Assembly (NCBI RefSeq): GCF_021347895.1
Contig: NC_067113.1
Span: 37,466,194 to 37,530,193, forward strand
Length of the DNA stretch: 64,000 nucleotides
Origin: Acanthochromis polyacanthus
Lineage: Eukaryota > Chordata > Actinopteri > Pomacentridae
Direction: 5' to 3'
Shown: piece by piece, positions 35,747-46,981 of the stretch
Numbering within the stretch: the stretch's first letter is position 1
Layout: each line of letters opens with the position of its first letter
The notes under the pieces: model-generated
Databases searched by the model: none
Told to the model about the DNA's origin: nothing
Seen by the model: the letters and a program-made list of their open reading frames with translations, nothing else
Position numbers and translations under genes: made by a program

Positions 35747-36620
35747 ATGGCGGACAACAGCAGACGAAGAGTTGGTCGCGAGAAAAGGGCCTCATGTTAC
35801 ATCGATTATATGGAAGTGGTTCGGCTCAGTGTTGCCAACTTACCGACTTTCTCGCTAAATCTAGCGACTTTCCAAAGCGTCCTAGCGACTTTTTTGGTCA
35901 AAAGCGACGAGCGACAAATCTAGTGACTTTTTCTGCTGTTTTGGAGACTGACAGGAAAACTGGGATCATTCTGCAGTTACTGTCCTCAACCAGCAGCAGG
36001 TGCTGCTGTGAGCTTCTGCCCATCCCAAAGCACAGGCTGTCAGTCCAGTAACCCCACAGCAGACCCAGTGTCTGATTAGAGGACTCATCACTCCAGACGG
36101 CCGATGAATCGCACATGCACAAAGTCACTACAGATCCCATCCAGACTTACGGAGCGAGATATAAATGAAAATGTTTCTTCACTGTCATGCTAAAATAAAC
36201 CACAGCATTTAGCCTCTAGTTCAAAAACATATTTTGGGTGTTTTATACTCACTTTTTGGTCTCTTCCACAACGTTATTCCTCTCTCCTACAACGTTGATT
36301 ACAATTACATGCAAACTGGGAGATATGCAAATTAGGAGATGACATCATTTAGCGACTTCTAGCGACTTTTAGGACAGCCAACAGCGACTTTCCTTACTGA
36401 AAAGTTGGCAACAATGGTTTCTGTTTTGACAAGACTGACACAGAGCAAACTACAGTCAAGTACAAGGTTTGCAAAAGTACTGTGAAAACGAAGAGTAGCA
36501 GCACAACTAACCTCTTTCAGCACCTCCGGCAGAGGCATCCTAAAGAATGGGAAAAGTGCTGGCAGCTACGGGAGTGCGGCATGGCTAGCACTAGCCATAG
36601 GAAACAGACCGCAAAGAAAC
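35747..36620 (+). pseudogene. hAT transposase N-terminus with BED finger, split by an insertion
   Basis: The remnant begins MADNSRRRVGREKRA at 35747 and is interrupted at about 35826. It resumes near 36412 with FDKTDTEQTTVKYKVCKSTV, then SSSTTNLFQHLRQRHPKEW. This is a BED-type zinc finger (CxxC ... HxxxH) of the ZBED/hAT kind. The first zinc-binding Cys is replaced by Tyr in VKYKVC. The frame continues to about 36620 (HRKQTAKKQQKYIKI) and then degenerates. No dimerisation or DDE domain follows, because the element is internally deleted. Confidence 0.7.
35827..36414. mobile_element. nested element with GTTGCCAAC ends (copy 1)
   Basis: Starts CAGTGTTGCCAACTTACCGA and ends AAAAGTTGGCAACA. GTTGCCAAC at 35831-35839 is inverted as GTTGGCAAC at 36404-36412. 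Flanks TGGTTCGG and TGGTTTCT agree in the first five bases, perhaps an eroded 8-bp duplication. The ends are rich in TAGCGACTTT words. A second copy in the other orientation is at about 43801-44131. Confidence 0.7.
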
Positions 36621-36720
36621 AACAAAAATACATTAAAATCGTAACCGTCCAAAATGACAAAAAAAAAAAAAAAAATCGAGATTTTATTTTTTGGCCCTAT
36701 CGCCCAGCCCTAGTTCAAGT

Positions 36721-38223
36721 TCAAGAATGAATTCTGATAATCTGGATGAGAAGCAACTTTGGCACAAAAACTGACAACAAAGCTGTTGAAACAGAAACTG
36801 ATTGATTCCAGCAACAAATGGACGAAACCTGCTGATGAAGGACATCTCACGTTATCAAAAGCTCTGCAACAAGAAGCGCTACTAAAAGGATACTTTAGCC
36901 ACTTTTAAAAGATCAAAATTTAACATTAAATCACAACTTCAAAGACATCGAGGAGGAAAAGTTGATAAAACATTCAGAAAAGACAGAATTCTGACCATGA
37001 ATAATTTCTGCAACAACTAACGTTTTCTGCAGATGAAGTTCATGTGATGCAGCAGAAAGCTCAGGAAGAGCTACTAAATAGACCTTGGAATGATGTTTCT
37101 GTCAACACATGATGTGGTGAAGGCTCCAGAGCCACTAAATGGACCTGAAGGAGAGCTCGTGGTTCAAGTTCAAGAACAAGATGTTCTTTAACTGTCCACT
37201 TCCTGCTGATGAAGTTCATGTGATACGATCGAGAGCTCCAGAACGACTGACAGACTGAGTTTGCAGCAGCTTTTTCCAAGACAAAGAACACTGAACCTCA
37301 ACTCAACACAAACAAGGACAAAGAGCTGAACGCTCAGGAACCACTAAAAGGACCCTGCAGTGTGTTCTCAGAGCAAAGTTAACTGATGTTTTCTGTAGTT
37401 TAACTTGAAGAACTTGTCATAAAGCTGTGGCTGAGTCGTGTCAGTGAATAAAAGTCCAACATGGGGTGGAAATACTGTAACAGTGCAGTAAAAGTACTGC
37501 GGTACTTTTCCTACAGCAATGTGAGGTCAGCTGGGACGAGGACGTCTTCTGTAATCGCTCCTGGATGCATCAAACATTCCTGCACTTTAAGAGCTGTCAG
37601 ACTTTTATAACCTGCAGTGGAAACAGCAGTTATTAGACTCCAGTACTCTAAGATCTGCTGCTGGGAGGTGGACCTTCACTGCTCTAATGGACGGTCCTCC
37701 TTACGTTACTCCTAATGTTCTCCTTATATTCCTCCTTATGTCCTCCTAATGTCCTCCTTACGTTCCTCTTTACATTGTCCTTACGTCCTCCTTACACATC
37801 AATAACAGGTAAATCTAATAATTATAAAAGGCAAATATTCCAACCAATTCTGGTTGGTCCTGGTTTATTCCAGTTTATTATTTTTCTGGTTTATTCTGTT
37901 TTTTTCTGGTTGATACTGGGTTATTCCAGTTCAATTTTTTCTGGTTTATTCTGTTTTTCCTGGTTTATTCCAGTTTATTCCATCGTGAGTCCGACCATCA
38001 ATAAATAAATACATATTAAACGAAATATAAATAAATAAAGGTTCCCATTGAGCTGATTCCAGGATCTTCTTCTAGTTTTCTGTTTTCTCTTTTATCAGCT
38101 GCTGAATGAATCTTGTAAAATGCAGAACCATCAATGTTCTCCTGTTTTCTGGAACATTTTAGCATCATTAATTAATCAGTTTGTAGCATTCAAAGCTTCA
38201 GTCTTTAGAGTCTATTTATAAAT
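36721..38223. other. unassigned DNA with short local repeats
   Basis: 37690-37800 has repeated CCTCCTTACGT/CCTCCTAATGT words. 37855-37985 repeats TGGTTTATTCCAGTTTATT-like words. The remainder is complex DNA with no gene recognised. Confidence 0.45.
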
Positions 38224-40258
38224 GAGGTGTTTCTAGATGAAGGTAGAACTCTGAGGTAATTCTAGATGAAGGTAGAACTCTGAGATGTTTCTAGATGAAG
38301 GTAGAACTCTGAGGTGTTTATAAATGAAGGTAGAACTCTGAGGTGTTTATAGATGAAGGTAGAACTCTGAGGTGTTTATAGATGAAGGTAGAACTCTGAG
38401 GTAATTCTAGATGAAGGTAGAACTCTGAGGTAATTCTAGATGAAGGTAGAACTCTGAGATGTTTCTAGATGAAGGTAGAACTCTGAGGTGTTTATAAATG
38501 AAGGTAGAACTCTGAGATGTTTCTAGATGAAGGTAGAACTCTGAGGTAACTCTAGATGAAGGTAGAACTCTGAGGTGTTTATAAATGAAGGTAGAACTCT
38601 GAGGTGTTTCTAGATGAAGGTAGAACTCTGAGGTGTTTATAGATGAAGGTAGAACTCTGAGATGTTTCTAGATGAAGGTAGAACTCTGAGATGTTTCTAG
38701 ATGAAGGTAGAACTCTGAGGTGTTTCTAGATGAAGGTAGAACTCTGAGGTGTTTCTAGATGAAGGTAGAACTCTGAGGTGTTTCTAGATGAAGGTAGAAC
38801 TCTGAGGTGTTTCTAGATGAAGGTAGAACTCTGAGGTAATTCTAGATGAAGGTAGAACTCTGAGGTGTTTATAGATGAAGGTAGAACTCTGAGATGTTTC
38901 TAGATGAAGGTAGAACTCTGAGATGTTTCTAGATGAAGGTAGAACTCTGAGGTGTTTCTAGATGAAGGTAGAACTCTGAGGTGTTTCTAGATGAAGGTAG
39001 AACTCTGAGGTGTTTCTAGATGAAGGTAGAACTCTGAGGTGTTTATAGATGAAGGTAGAACTCTGAGATGTTTCTAGATGAAGGTAGAACTCTGAGGTGT
39101 TCCTAGATGAAGGTAGAACTCTGAGGTGTTTCTAGATGAAGGTAGAACTCTGAGGTGTTTATAAATGAAGGTAGAACTCTGAGGTGTTTCTAGATGAAGG
39201 TAGAACTCTGAGGTGTTTCTAGATGAAGGTAGAACTCTGAGGTGTTCCCAGATGAAGGTAGAACTCTGAGGTGTTTCTAGATGAAGGTAGAACTCTGAGG
39301 TAACTCTAGATGAAGGTAGAACTCTGAGGTGTTTATAGATGAAGGTAGAACTCTGAGATGTTTCTAGATGAAGGTAGAACTCTGAGATGTTTCTAGATGA
39401 AGGTAGAACTCTGAGGTGTTTCTAGATGAAGGTAGAACTCTGAGGTGTTTATAAATGAAGGTAGAACTCTGAGGTGTTTCTAGATGAAGGTAGAACTCTG
39501 AGGTGTTTCTAGATGAAGGTAGAACTCTGAGGTGTTTCTAGATGAAGGTAGAACTCTGAGGTGTTCCTAGATGAAGGTAGAACTCTGAGGTGTTTCTAGA
39601 TGAAGGTAGAACTCTGAGGTGTTTATAAATGAAGGTAGAACTCTGAGGTGTTTCTAGATGAAGGTAGAACTCTGAGGTGTTTCTAGATGAAGGTAGAACT
39701 CTGAGGTGTTCCCAGATGAAGGTAGAACTCTGAGGTGTTTCTAGATGAAGGTAGAACTCTGAGGTGTTTCTAGATGAAGGTAGAACTCTGAGGTGTTTAT
39801 AAATGAAGGTAGAACTCTGAGGTAATTCTAGATGAAGGTAGAACTCTGAGATGTTTCTAGATGAAGGTAGAACTCTGAGGTGTTTCTAGATGAAGGTAGA
39901 ACTCTGAGGTGTTTCTAGATGAAGGTAGAACTCTGAGGTAATTCTAGATGAAGGTAGAATTCTGAGATGTTTCTAGATGAAGGTAGAACTCTGAGGTGTT
40001 TCTAGATGAAGGTAGAACTCTGAGGTGTTTCTAGATGAAGGTAGAACTCTGAGGTGTTTCTAGATGAAGGTAGAACTCTGAGGTGTTTCTAGATGAAGGT
40101 AGAACTCTGAGGTGTTTATAAATGAAGGTAGAACTCTGAGATGTTTCTAGATGAAGGTAGAACTCTGAGGTGTTTCTAGATGAAGGTAGAACTCTGAGGT
40201 GTTTCTAGATGAAGGTAGAACTCTGAGGTGTTTCTAGATGAAGGCAGAACTCTGATCA
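38224..40258. repeat. 2.0-kb minisatellite, 29-bp unit, about 70 units
   Basis: Each unit is TAGATGAAGGTAGAACTCTG followed by AGGTGTTTC. Variants are confined mainly to the last part (AGATGTTTC, AGGTAATTC, AGGTGTTTATA with AAATG). The array is very regular, with almost no indels. Confidence 0.98.
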
Positions 40259-41342
40259 AAGGTAAAGTCTTGATCTAATCCTTCTGTTGTGTGAAGTGAA
40301 CCAGACTGATCCTTTAAACTCCATCAGTAAATAAATAGATCTTATTGTTGTCTGACAGCTCATCTCTGATTGGTCGGATGCCCCCATGTGACCTGCTGCT
40401 TATTGGTTGTCTCTGTTTCCCATTATTGAGGAGTCTCTATGGTAACGCTGCCTTGTTGACGGCCAACAGACAAATCCCCACGACTCCAGAGAGCAAAGCA
40501 TGCTGGGAAATCACATCCTCACATTTAATTTATCTTCAGAGTTCAGTCTGGAAACCATAAAACTGCAGAAACATGATGATTGAGAAGAATTACCAGAAGA
40601 AAACCACCGTCAGAGCAGATGATCAGACCTTCTACCTCTGTCAGGTGGATCCATTTAGACTTCAGCTAGTCTCTGAAGGACTCAGGTGTTTCCAGACTAA
40701 ACTATCTCTGATTTACTGATGTCTTGAAAATATCTGTTGATTGGCAGAATAAATTGTAGATTTAAACTGAGGTACCTGTCAGAACTCAGGGTGTGTTCAC
40801 GGTTCCTCAGAACATCTGGGGGAGCTGCTGCTGGATGATCCTGGTCACCAGAAAAAAAGGACAGAAGGTTCCTGAAGATCACAGACAGAACAATTATTAG
40901 ATCATTTGTTCTCAGAAACTTTGAACTTCTGACATCTGCTAGATTCCTGATGTCCCCAAACCTCCTGACTGGTCCTCCTCCATCTTCCTCTGACTGACGG
41001 AGGTGTTTCTTCTAGCTAACTGCTCTGATACTTTCCTGATCTCATTTTCTGTGGAGCACTCCAGCTCTTTCCCACAAATTTAGCGTCTGCATGGAGCCGT
41101 ATGGAAGGTTATCAGCTCATCTGGATCTAAGAACTTCTTCAGAGCCATCAGAATGAGGTGGAGTAGGTGTCAGGTTCTGATGGTAAATCCATGCTGTGAC
41201 TCTGAGGCTGTAAACGGTTTTTAAATGTCTGGTAGAGAAAGAACCTGCTCAGCGTTTCTCCATCTGTCTCCTGGAGGAGTGGAGGAGGATCATGAAAACC
41301 TGGAGGACGCTGATGGTTCAAACAGGGTCCAAGTCCTCCACA
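40259..41342. other. unassigned complex DNA
   Basis: No gene, RNA or element recognised. Confidence 0.4.
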
Positions 41343-41925
41343 ATCACGTTCTCACAGCGTTCTCACAACGTTCTCAACGTTCTCACAGCGTTCTCACAAC
41401 ATTCTCACAGCGTTCTCACAACGTTCTCACAGCGTTCTCACAGCGTTCTCACAACGTTCTCACAGCGTTCTCACAACGTTCTCACAACGTTCTCACAGCG
41501 TTCTCACAGCGTTCTCACAGCGTTCTCAGCGTTCTCACAGCGTTCTCACAACGTTCTCACAACGTTCTCACAGCGTTCTCACAGCGTTCTCACAGCGTTC
41601 TCAGCGTTGTCACAGCGTTCTCAGCGTTCTCACAGCGTTCTCACAACGTTCTCACAGCGTTGTCACAGCGTTCTCACAGCGTTCTCAGCGTTCTCACAAC
41701 GTTCTCACAACGTTCTCACAGCGTTCTCACAGCGTTCTCACAGCGTTCTCAGCGTTCTCACAGCGTTCTCAGCGTTCTCACAGCGTTCTCACAACGTTCT
41801 CAACGTTCTCACAGCGTTTTCACAACGTTCTCACAGCGTTCTCACAACGTTTTCACAACGTTCTCACAACGTTTTCACAACATTCTCACAACATTCTCAC
41901 AGCATTCTCACAACGTTCTCACAGC
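41343..41925. repeat. 11-bp minisatellite (GTTCTCACAGC / GTTCTCACAAC)
   Basis: About 53 units, including shorter GTTCTCAGC and GTTCTCAAC forms. Frames reading SQRSHNVLTAF are open only because the unit lacks a stop. Confidence 0.95.
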
Positions 41926-42239
41926 TGACACAAATTAGAATTACACTGACAATTATGAAACCAGAAACTAAGACAGTTAGCAGAATATTCTCCGGTTGTG
42001 AGTCGTTCATCTGTTTGTTCTCATGAATCTGATAAATCAGGAGAATTCGACCCAACAAGGACCTCGTTACCAAAACTTCATGGTTGAAGCAGCAGCGGAG
42101 CTTCTACAGCTGATCGCTGCTGCTTTGGACACACGTCTCAATTCTGATCACAGATGTATTAAAAATGACTCCTGAGACACACATTGTGCACACACTGTTG
42201 CTCAGTGAAATCTGGCTACAACCGTGTCAGACCAGTAGT
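41926..42239. other. unassigned DNA
   Basis: Complex DNA; nothing recognised. Confidence 0.4.
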
Positions 42240-42404
42240 GCAAACGTGGAAATGCCCGGCAGCAGCCGACCACGAGAGTTTGGTGTTGCGGTGACGGACT
42301 GGCTTGGCTCCGTGCCAAATCAAATTTTCTAAATCATCTGGCGGGCCAGATATTATTCCTGACGGGCCAGTTTTGGCCCGCGGGCCGCCAGTTGCCGACC
42401 ACTG
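42240..42404 (-). mobile_element. hAT-like terminal fragment
   Basis: On the minus strand it begins CAGTGGTCGGCAACTGGCGG, then CCCGCGGGCCAAAACTGG. This is a terminus type common in fish hAT elements. The other terminus is not visible. Confidence 0.45.
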
Positions 42405-42419
42405 GTTTAAAGTCATCAT

Positions 42420-42651
42420 TAAATAATCACAATATTTAGCCAGAATGACAAAAAAATGTTTGCTAAATGATACAATAACCGATTTAAGGCTAAAAATTAA
42501 GCAATAAGAGTAGTCAGCCAGAATAAAGCTGAAATAATGTAAAAGTTGTCGATAAATGTTCAAAATAGTTAGCTAAAAGTTTCAATAATTGTAAATATTT
42601 AGTTTAAATAACGGAAAAATGATTGCCAAATGTTGTCAGTAACTGATTTAA
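42420..42651. repeat. degenerate ~165-bp repeat, left side
   Basis: Contains AACCGATTTAAGGCTAAAAA at about 42477 and AACTGATTTAA at about 42641, about 165 bases apart. Related units continue at 45110-45420, on the other side of the piggyBac-like element. Confidence 0.5.
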
Positions 42652-43282
42652 CCCTTAGGGCCCTGGGGGGGGGGGGTTAGGTCCATTTTTGACTAATTCA
42701 GATCTTACCTTTATATTTCACCTTAAAAGCTGCTGATCTTGCTTTGCTTGGTATCTTTTTTCAGCACAACCTCACCTGTGTGATTCTATAATTATTTATA
42801 CATTTTGATTTAATGTATGGACACACTTGACCTAAAATAGCAGAAAAAATACAAAGTCTGAGTAGAAAAAAGTTTGATTTTTTTGCTGTGGACACCATAA
42901 ACATGTGTAATGAATCTTTTTCAGAAATTATAATGTAAATATAAATTGTTTGTCATAAAATAATGTACAAATTTAGCAGTTAACACAGTTATATACCACT
43001 ATTTGCCCTAAAATACAGGAATTTTTTAGGCGTTTTTGCACAACTATTTACAAAATCATAAGGAGTCACAATAAAATTTTACATAAATGAATTTGTACCA
43101 TTTCAAAAAGCTTTTTCTGTCCACCACAATCTATACAATGACAAAAACAATAAAAACAGTCTTTAGGACCACAGGGAGAATCCAGAGTCTTGGTGTTCTC
43201 CATTGCTAGAATGTTTATTATGAATGTTATTATTATTGTTGTTGTTTTATTATTATTATTTTATTTTTATTGTAATTATTGT

Positions 43283-43644
43283 GGGCTGCACAGTGGTGTA
43301 GTGGTTAGCACTTTGGCCTTGCAGCAAGAAGATCCCCGGTTCAAATCCCGGCCTGGGCCTGGGATCTTTCTGCATGGAGTTTACATGTTCTCCCTGTGCA
43401 TGTGTGGGTTTTCTCCGGGTACTCCGGCTTCCTCCCACAGTCCAAAAACATGCTGAGGTTAATTGGTTACTCTAAATTGTCCGTAGGTGTGAATGTGAGT
43501 GTGATTGTGTGTCTGTATATGTAGCCCTGTGACAGACTGGTGACCTGTCCAGGGTGTCCCCTGCCTTCACCCGAGTCAGCTGGGATAGACTCCAGCACCC
43601 CCCATGACCCTAGTGAGGATAAAGCGGTGGATAGAGAATGGATG
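43283..43644 (+). mobile_element. tRNA-headed SINE (family A, copy 2)
   Basis: Begins GGGCTGCACAGTGG. It has an A-box-like GTAGTGGTTAGCAC and a B box GGTTCAAATCC at 43338-43348. It ends CGGTGGATAGAGAATGGATG. Near-identical to the copy at 19800-20158 but in the opposite orientation. The flanks are TTATTATT-rich, so a duplication cannot be judged. Confidence 0.8.
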
Positions 43645-43700
43645 TTATTATTAGTAGTAGTAATATACTACATCTGAAACAAAATCTTCATTTTCTGTGC

Positions 43701-44437
43701 ATCTTTGTAGACCCTCCAGAAAAACACTGCCAAAAATCCTTGATTATGCAAATAAATACGCGGAGTTTTTATGCCATTTTATGCGGGGAAATTGCGGAAA
43801 GTTGCCAAGTATGCAAATAGTTGTGAAATATGCAAAAATATGCGCGATTCACCTGCCATTCTAGCCGCGGAGTGATGAGTCCTCTAATCAGACACTGGGT
43901 CTGCTGTGGGGTTACTGGACTGACAGTCTGTGCTCTGGGAGGAGCTCACAGCAGCACCTGCTGCTGGTTGAGGACAGTAACTGCAGAATGATCCCAGTTT
44001 TCCTGTCAGAGTCTCCAAAACGGCAGAAAAAGTCGCTAGATTTGTGGCTCGTCGCTTTTGACAAAAAAGTCGCTAGAACGCTTTGGAAAGTCGCTAGATT
44101 TAGCGAGAAAGTCGCTAAGTTGGCAACACTGGCGCCGCTCCGCATCAGCTCGTGCTTCTAGTGTGTGTGTGAATGAACTGATGACGTCAGGCCGGGCGTC
44201 ACATAAAAACTCACAACTCCATTTATATCGGTTATAGTTTTCTCATTTTATGCGGAAATTGTGAAATCAAGCGGGACTCGCATATTTCTCTTTTTTTCGT
44301 GGAAATGTGAGATTCTTGCGGGGATTATGCGGCCTTTTGGGAAATAATTGACCCCCGCATAATCAGCGGCATTTTGGTGATTAATGCGGGAATTCATGCG
44401 ATCGTATAATCACGTTTTCTGGAGGGTCTATCTTTGG
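43701..44437. mobile_element. hAT element with 8-bp target duplication (7/8 match)
   Basis: Flanks are ATCTTTGT (43701-43708) and ATCTTTGG (44430-44437). The 721-bp insert (43709-44429) has inverted ends AGACCCTCCAGAAAA at the left and, on the other strand, AGACCCTCCAGAAAACG. The body repeats ATGCGGGGAAATT-like words. A copy of the GTTGCCAAC-ended element sits inside at about 43801-44131. Confidence 0.8.
43801..44131 (-). mobile_element. nested element with GTTGCCAAC ends (copy 2)
   Basis: The minus strand from 44131 starts CAGTGTTGCCAACTTAGCGA and follows copy 1 (35827-36414) through the AACCAGCAGCAGGTGCTGCT region and GAGGACTCATCACTCC. The other end is near GTTGCCAAG at 43801. It is shorter than copy 1, probably by internal deletion. 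Confidence 0.65.
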
Positions 44438-45109
44438 TGTCGAGCAGAGAGTGATCTGTGCCCAAAGCCAGTGAAGGACGTGCTGCTCTCCCAAAGAGTT
44501 ATAACTATCACCTGACAAAAAAAAAAGAAAGTTCCAAATCCACACTTTGGCCATCTCTCCTCTGTGTATTTCTAGAACATTCCACTCTCTTACTATGAAC
44601 ACAGAGACTGTGGGCGTGTCTGTGGGCGTGTCTGGGGGCGTGTCTGTGCGGCCGCTCCCCGTCAGAGCGTCTCTGTCACTCAGCTCCAAGTTTCTCAGTC
44701 ACCTTTGGGGAAATCCAGTTCGCGTTTTTACTCCAGAGAACGCCAGGTTTGTGAAAATCTGGTCCACATTTTCCTTCCAACACCAAGCATCCAAAGGTCT
44801 GTGTTTCTCACCAGATGCTTTCAGCAGAGAGGACTTTCCGCTGAGTCCAAAGTTCAAAGTTTCGCCGCGCATAAAAGACGCTGGAAATAGCTCCGGTGAA
44901 GTTCGGTAAAAAATGTGGCGTTAATTATTGATCATATCTCTGGTTTTACTTGGCCGTTCAAAATGATTCAAAAACTGGTAGAAAGTTCAAAATCTGTACT
45001 TTCAGCACACATTTAAAGGGAGACTCGCCGACGCTTCATTTTCCTGCTTTGTTTTGATTACAGCGGCGCAACAAGAAAACGCTCCAGAGCGTTTTTCAGG
45101 TGGCAAGGG
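44438..45109. other. right arm of the piggyBac-like element
   Basis: GC-richer DNA with GGGCGTGTCTGTGGGCGTGT repeats at about 44609-44645. No transposase motif. Confidence 0.4.
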
Positions 45110-45420
45110 TTAAATAACTAGCTAAAGGCTAGTGATAAACAATTGCTAGAGTAATGGCCAAATGGTTAACGTAGCTGAAATAACATATAAACGGTCAAAG
45201 ATAGCTAAAGGTTCCAATAATTCTAACTATTTCGTTTAAATAACATATAAATGGTCGCTAAAAGTTGTCAATAACCAAATTAAGGCTAAAATTTAGTGGT
45301 AAACAATTACAGTAGTTAGCTAGAATACTGGATAAATGGCTAACGTAGCCAAATTAACGTTTCAATAATTTTACTGTTTAGTTTAAATAATGGGTAAATG
45401 GTTGGTAATTGTTAAAATAA
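45110..45420. repeat. degenerate ~165-bp repeat, right side
   Basis: Units share GTTTAAATAACATATAAATG, GCTAAAAGTTGTCAATAACC and AATTAAGGCTAAAATTTAG words with 42420-42651. Confidence 0.5.
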
Positions 45421-46204
45421 ACTTTACTGATCCCTCACTGGATAATGTTCAACAGAAAGTGAGTGAATTAGCACAAAGGCTAATAGTTAGTGATAATGGG
45501 TACCAAAGTTCACTAAAAGTCACAGATCAATCACTCAGAAACATGAATAGAAACAGAAACTCACCTGAAACCCTGACGTTCATCTGTATTAACACTTTAT
45601 TTTTATCTACTTCTGTATAACTAACAAACTCTAAAGGTGGAGGATTTCTCCTTAAACCCTTTTTTCCTCCTTACAGATGGATCAGAATCACCTCCAGAGT
45701 TCATTCATCATTATTACAGCAAACCTTCCATTTATTATCAGCCTCTGGTTTTCCTCGGCCAGTTGAAAGATGCTTCCTTCCTTCAGGCTGGTGCAGATGT
45801 GGAACTCAGTATTGATTACAGCCTCCATCTGTTGTGCGTTTTCTCAGCATTTTTCCTCCATTTTCTATTGTGAATTACTCCCTTTGTTGTGTTATTTTCC
45901 CATCCATACCGAGGCTGTTTCCATGAGTCACTTAAAGCGCTGCGATCCAGGACCGAGTATTATTACAGACAGACTCCTGGTTGATGGTTTTCTCATCAAT
46001 AGATGGCCTATTGTCTCCTGGGTTTAGAGTGCAGTCTTCAACAGGAACGCTGCTGTACTTATTATTTTCTCTGGTTAATTTAAAAAGCAGTTCAGGGAGC
46101 AGGGTGGACTTCACCTACTTCATACTTTCATGCAGAACTGAGGCAAAAACTGTAGTTTTCACTGTCTTGTGTGTATTTGGCAGCAGTTTTTAATCCTTAA
46201 ACAC
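45421..46204. other. unassigned complex DNA
   Basis: No gene recognised. 45660-46130 is high-complexity AT-balanced sequence that could be a conserved non-coding block. Confidence 0.35.
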
Positions 46205-46981
46205 GGTGCTGGGGAAAAGTATTTGCCCCCTTCTTGGATATTTCCCCCACTTGCATGTTTCAGACATCAAACGGATTTAAATAGACAAAGATAACCAAAG
46301 TAAACACAAAATGCAGTTTTTAAATGATGAGTTAATGTTTTAAAGGAACAAAGCTATCCAAACCTACCTGCCCTGTGTGAAAAAGTAATTTCCTCGCTTG
46401 TTAAATCATGAATTAGTGAGTTCAATTTCAATGATCACACCCAAGAATGATGACCTCCAGACCTGTTCAATCCAGAAACCACTTCAGTAGAACCTGTCTG
46501 ACTGAATGAAGTCGACCAGAAGATCTCAGAAAGCTGCAACTAAATGATCCAAAGAAACTCAAGAACAGATGATCTGTCAGACTGGAAAGGACCCAAAGCC
46601 ATTTCTAAAGCTTTAGAACTCCAGAGAACCACAGGGAGAGACATTATCCGCAAATGGAGAAAACGTGGAACAGTGGACAACCTTCACGACCAAAATCACC
46701 ACAAGAGCATAGAGACGACTCATCCAGGAGGTCACAAAGGAACCCAGGAGAACATCTAAAGACCTGCAGGCCTCAGCTAAGGTCAGAGTTCATGACTCAA
46801 CAATAAGGAAGAGATGGGGCAGAAATGGATCCATGGCAGAGTTCCAAGGAGAAAACAACTGCTGACCAACAAGAACATGAAGGAAACAAACGTCTGGATG
46901 ATCCCCAAGACTTCTGGGAGAATACTGTACGGACCAATGAGATGAAGGTTGAACTTTTTGGAAGATGTGTGTCTCGTTACA
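46205..46981 (+). mobile_element. Tc1-like element, left part, degenerate
   Basis: Begins GGTGCTGGGGAAAAGTATTT, then GCCCCC, a fish Tc1 terminus. Transposase traces follow: KGPKAISKALELQRTTGRDI (helix-turn-helix part, frame 46544) and, near 46914-46981, ENTVRTNEMKVELFGRCVSR YIW in two adjoining words. The usual TDE around the first catalytic Asp reads TNE, so that Asp is Asn. An 18-bp array begins right after RYIW. No right-hand terminal repeat is visible. Confidence 0.7.

Larger units (their letters stand above)
35549..36720 (+). mobile_element. hAT element, non-autonomous, exact 8-bp target duplication
   Basis: GTTCAAGT at 35549-35556 and 36713-36720 flanks a 1156-bp insert (35557-36712). 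Its ends are perfect 14-bp inverted repeats, TAGGGCTGGGCGAT. Inside are an N-terminal coding remnant starting at the ATG at 35747 and a BED zinc finger remnant. The catalytic part is absent. A second element (35827-36414) has inserted into the coding remnant. Confidence 0.92.
42648..45113. mobile_element. piggyBac-like element at TTAA, non-autonomous, with nested insertions
   Basis: TTAA at 42648-42651 and 45110-45113 flanks DNA that starts CCCTTAGGGCC. On the opposite strand it ends CCCTTGCCACCTGAAAAACG. TTAA duplication and CCCTT termini are the piggyBac pattern. Both outer flanks belong to the same degenerate ~165-bp repeat, which fits an insertion. No transposase is visible. The inside carries a SINE (43283-43644) and a hAT element (43709-44429). 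Confidence 0.55.

Noticed and set aside
41225..42026. 237- and 244-codon SQRSHNVLTAF frames
   Set aside because: Translation of the 11-bp GTTCTCACAGC array in two frames.
44609..44645. GGGCGTGTCTGTGGGCGTGT as a GC-box promoter cluster
   Set aside because: Three short copies inside a transposon arm, with no transcription unit nearby.
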